From CAYPHA01 sp964410215 (GTDB lineage: Bacteria > Calditrichota > Calditrichia > Calditrichales > CAYPHA01), in NCBI GenBank assembly GCA_964410215.1, contig CAYPHA010000030.1, positions 1 through 53,930 on the forward strand: DNA of 53,930 nt, given 5' to 3'. The notes under the pieces were generated by a model. That model was not told the origin of the DNA and did not search any database. It was given only the letters and a program-made list of their open reading frames with translations. Positions 52,901 to 53,930 of this stretch are shown piece after piece (the stretch's first letter is position 1; each line of letters opens with the position of its first letter). The translations under genes and the position numbers were made by a program.

Positions 52901-53356
52901 TGGTATGAGTTCATGTATGATGGTTTTACGGGAGCGGAAATTGAAAATAACATTGTCAAATTGCATTTAACAGATGGTCAGCGCGGAGATAATGATCTTA
53001 TCGTAAACGGCATTATACATGAACCCGGCGTTCCAGCTGTTGTTATGACAGCAATTTTTGTTGAAACAATGAAGCCGGTTGAATTTGATCTTTCGCAAAA
53101 TTATCCCAATCCATTTAATAACCAGACACGCATTGCTTATTCTGTTGCCAGAACATCTCCGGTTGAATTAACGGTATACAATGTTTTGGGTCAAGAGGTA
53201 TGTACGCTGATCAACGTCGTTAAATCGCCGGGAAGATACCACATTATGTGGGATGGAAAAAATCAGACTGGACAAAATGTGGCAAGCGGAATTTACTTTT
53301 ACCGTTTTAAAGCGGCTGACTTTATTAGAACTAAAAAGTTGTTGCTCATTCAATAG
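50000..53356 (+). CDS. large secreted protein: TolB-like propeller, DUF11, calcium loops, T9SS-type C-terminal domain
   Basis: A 1118-residue exported protein. The ATG at 50000 follows GCGGGAGG and starts the signal (SILNVLFWAVIVFIVPPF). Residues ~25-330 are a TolB-like propeller with repeats such as DIYLFDIAGDSIVQITDD and IVWTDDRNGNNDIYM. Residues ~333-450 are a DUF11 (cell-wall-anchor-type Ig) domain (DLEVRITDDPDPVEAGYYVN). A second propeller-like region runs to ~840. Thrombospondin-3-type calcium loops follow (DSDLDGIADSDEQGPDG, DGDGNGIADYQ at ~842-878), then a ~130-residue 'choice-of-anchor'-like module. The sorting domain ends it (QNYPNPFNNQTRIAYSVA ... KKLLLIQ). It is separate from the main cargo island but of the same class. 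Confidence 0.83.
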   Translation: MKKLSILNVLFWAVIVFIVPPFSLLSQNGEIQITTNESSQINPVIYDSLIVWMDLRHQSGFTPDAKIYMYNLTTEMESVVDYFPYHQSSPDVWQHRIVWQERNNIYMYDLLQGENITICSASGTQSFPKIDGNYIVWHDDRSSSNTDIYLFDIAGDSIVQITDDTEIRQEYPDVSGNLVIWLQNDSLYVHDLAEGTTSPVHTEYEPQDPAISGKNIVYRCHTDENYQIFVYNLETGLEQQITKGNYLHMNPAISTAGIVWEDYRDSPDAFSNPDLYLYDLSTSIEKPVCTTDSRQTLPAIWGNRIVWTDDRNGNNDIYMTEYEIPAGADLEVRITDDPDPVEAGYYVNFTLEVTNGGPQEATNVILDVLLPGNLEFRSIASSQGDCSQFASTGSCEIGDLLKGETAVITLIAIAGGLDAVNTNATVASDLEDPNPANNSVMENTIVSQLARKYISRGWFPHITLDLMDTPHLSYTYKWYECYLHYENTVEGVGGDDIKHAWNVNGTWNKEIVYDGRWYSITPPIPTKHIDLLGRNSDLTIDNNNITHVVYAYEHTHYFSGNPIDNQSYIIKYRKNDGNSWSYPEELMELPTIVDRVHFSNAYGGPRGLWAPSILTDSNGYVHIIFMDCGGIASKAPIYYLTNVSGDWVITTIGTAYDFLDMDIDSNDHLHLSYYSTDVGGITYLTNSPDGQWQSPEPVETDWSGVQLEGMCTGIALDPLNRPHIVYAGQTDHNNLEDVKYAWKDNGQWYSEKVHEGLNQSAHNAIAVDDNSNPHLLYYSMTDQRLVYAVKSGDSWSKNILDDVGQSWNDITVTSQGTAHITYTNNLVEESGKIYYATNREFMDSDLDGIADSDEQGPDGTNPAYDGDGNGIADYQQKNAASFHTSDGQNYVTIVCDDFLILSDVSSSNNPSPNDAPEGFDFPFGSFSFTILGLNPGDSTIVQLILSEGTELDHFFKYGATPDSIYAHWYEFMYDGFTGAEIENNIVKLHLTDGQRGDNDLIVNGIIHEPGVPAVVMTAIFVETMKPVEFDLSQNYPNPFNNQTRIAYSVARTSPVELTVYNVLGQEVCTLINVVKSPGRYHIMWDGKNQTGQNVASGIYFYRFKAADFIRTKKLLLIQ

Positions 53357-53410
53357 TGTCAGTGGCAGCAACCGCTTTTCCCATAGTTTTGGCTTATTGA
53401 ATCGAATAAA

Positions 53411-53623
53411 CCGGGATTGGTTCAAGCTTCCTCGCGACATAACACTTGTCAGTACTCACCCGGTTGCATCATGTTAGTCAGATTATTATATTTAGGCCCT
53501 AAAATATACGCCCTCGTAGCTCAATCCCGGTAAACCGGGATTTCGTCCGCTTCGCGTCCTCAATGGGAAGAGCCGTCCCGGCCTGGTCGGTTTTCCAGAC
53601 GGGCTTGCCGGGATTGGTTCAAG
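53411..53623. repeat. region with repeated CCGGGATT motif and tRNA-like fragments
   Basis: CCGGGATTGGTTCAAG (16 nt) occurs at 53411-53426 and 53608-53623. A palindrome, AATCCCGG-TAAA-CCGGGATT, lies at 53523-53542, so the 8-mer CCGGGATT appears three times plus once inverted. Around 53513-53571 are phrases resembling a tRNA D-arm (TAGCTCAAT ... GGGAAGAGC), but they are split. The 461-bp intergenic 53357-53817 has no gene. It could be a small mobile-element remnant or a degraded tRNA-like sequence. Confidence 0.5.
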
Positions 53624-53817
53624 GTTCTTCAGAGTAGAATATGTCGCAGTAATTACCTGTTAGCAAAACATTAGAAACGTTCGTCTTTGAATTTAAAGAT
53701 TTAATCCTGGCATTTAAGAAATAATTTGAAAGAAATTTCGCTAGAGAGGGTACGTTATTGCCATTATAATGAAATCTTCTTAATATACGAAGGCCTTTCA
53801 ATTTGAGAGAACCTTTT

Positions 53818-53930
53818 ATGAACAATCCTATCCGCGTCTTTATTGCAGACGATAATCGCCTGCTCCGCGAAGGTCTGGCTTCCATGCTGGCGGAAGTTGA
53901 TGATATTGCCGTCGTGGGCATGGCTTCCAG
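53818..53930 (+). CDS. response regulator, 5' end only (cut by window edge)
   Basis: 37 codons are visible. IRVFIADDNRLLREGLASML begins the receiver domain of NarL/FixJ-type response regulators, with the acidic pair DD in place and an E..DDI.VVG pattern following. The phosphorylated Asp and the DNA-binding domain lie beyond the window. GAGAG lies upstream of the ATG. It is preceded by a 461-bp intergenic and is not linked to the cargo gene. The target is unknown. Confidence 0.88.
   Translation, partial: MNNPIRVFIADDNRLLREGLASMLAEVDDIAVVGMAS

Noticed and set aside
53505..53640. Functional tRNA gene
   Set aside because: D-arm-like phrases are split, no matching acceptor 3' strand exists, and the T-arm-like GGTTCAAG lacks a complementary stem.
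1..53930. CRISPR arrays, rRNA genes, intact insertion sequences
   Set aside because: No regularly spaced repeats, no rRNA sequence and no transposase-like frame were seen on either strand.

Overview
This window reads like a scaffold of a metagenome-assembled genome. It contains a run of exactly 100 N at 1703-1802. The organism looks like a motile Gram-negative member of the FCB superphylum outside the classical Bacteroidetes (Marinimicrobia, KSB1 or Calditrichota-like; the phylum is inferred and not proven). The grounds are eight large secreted proteins ending in the same C-terminal domain built around 'NYPNPFNP', which is the FlgD-Ig/Por-secretion-tail type used by type IX-like secretion in this superphylum. 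There are also several lipoproteins with clear lipoboxes, outer-membrane barrel proteins, a chemoreceptor, and sigma-28- and sigma-54-like promoter sequences. TGA, TAA and TAG all serve as normal stops (code 11).

Layout. Positions 1-24 kb are mostly housekeeping, signalling and envelope genes: an MBL-fold hydrolase, a DUF1893 protein beside the scaffold gap, a zinc-ribbon/pseudokinase/LytR_C membrane protein, a DUF3857-transglutaminase lipoprotein, a small secreted protein broken by a TAA codon, PhzF, a chemoreceptor, a YitT membrane protein, an outer-membrane DUF5723 protein overlapping a large lipoprotein gene, and the archease-RtcB RNA repair pair. A minus-strand MFS / DUF1573 / Cys-rich trio follows, then a hybrid histidine kinase, a small gene behind a sigma-28-like promoter, and an M23 peptidase. 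Positions 24.4-45.5 kb form an all-plus-strand surface island. It holds seven CTD-bearing secreted proteins (beta-propeller, FG-GAP, cohesin/dockerin, beta-helix and MAM-like repeat architectures) interleaved with three lipoproteins and an outer-membrane barrel. Positions 45.6-53.9 kb hold a voltage-gated-type K+ channel with a zinc ribbon, a SpoIIE-type phosphatase with many membrane segments, a structured intergenic region, a candidate regulatory RNA, an eighth CTD protein and the start of a response regulator.

Two observations stand out. (1) At 49.57-49.69 kb, behind sigma-54-like and sigma-28-like promoter sequences, lies a candidate RNA of about 130 nt. It has five tandem small hairpins, each presenting an (A)GGA/AGGGA loop, and then an intrinsic terminator. 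This is the design of CsrB/RsmZ-type RNAs that sequester CsrA. (2) The DUF1573 gene at 17.65-18.04 kb reads through an in-frame TGA exactly where the family has the first Cys of its CGCT motif. A perfect 6-bp hairpin with an AGUU loop lies 21 nt downstream, as expected of a bacterial SECIS. It is a candidate selenoprotein with a U-G-C motif.

The genes suggest a surface-active, motile, particle-degrading or particle-attaching lifestyle. The cargo island supplies exported adhesins and binding proteins. The signalling genes and the putative CsrA-sponge RNA could tie motility to that programme, which is inference. No T9SS machinery, selAB, csrA, flagellar operon, rRNA, intact tRNA or CRISPR array is visible in the window.
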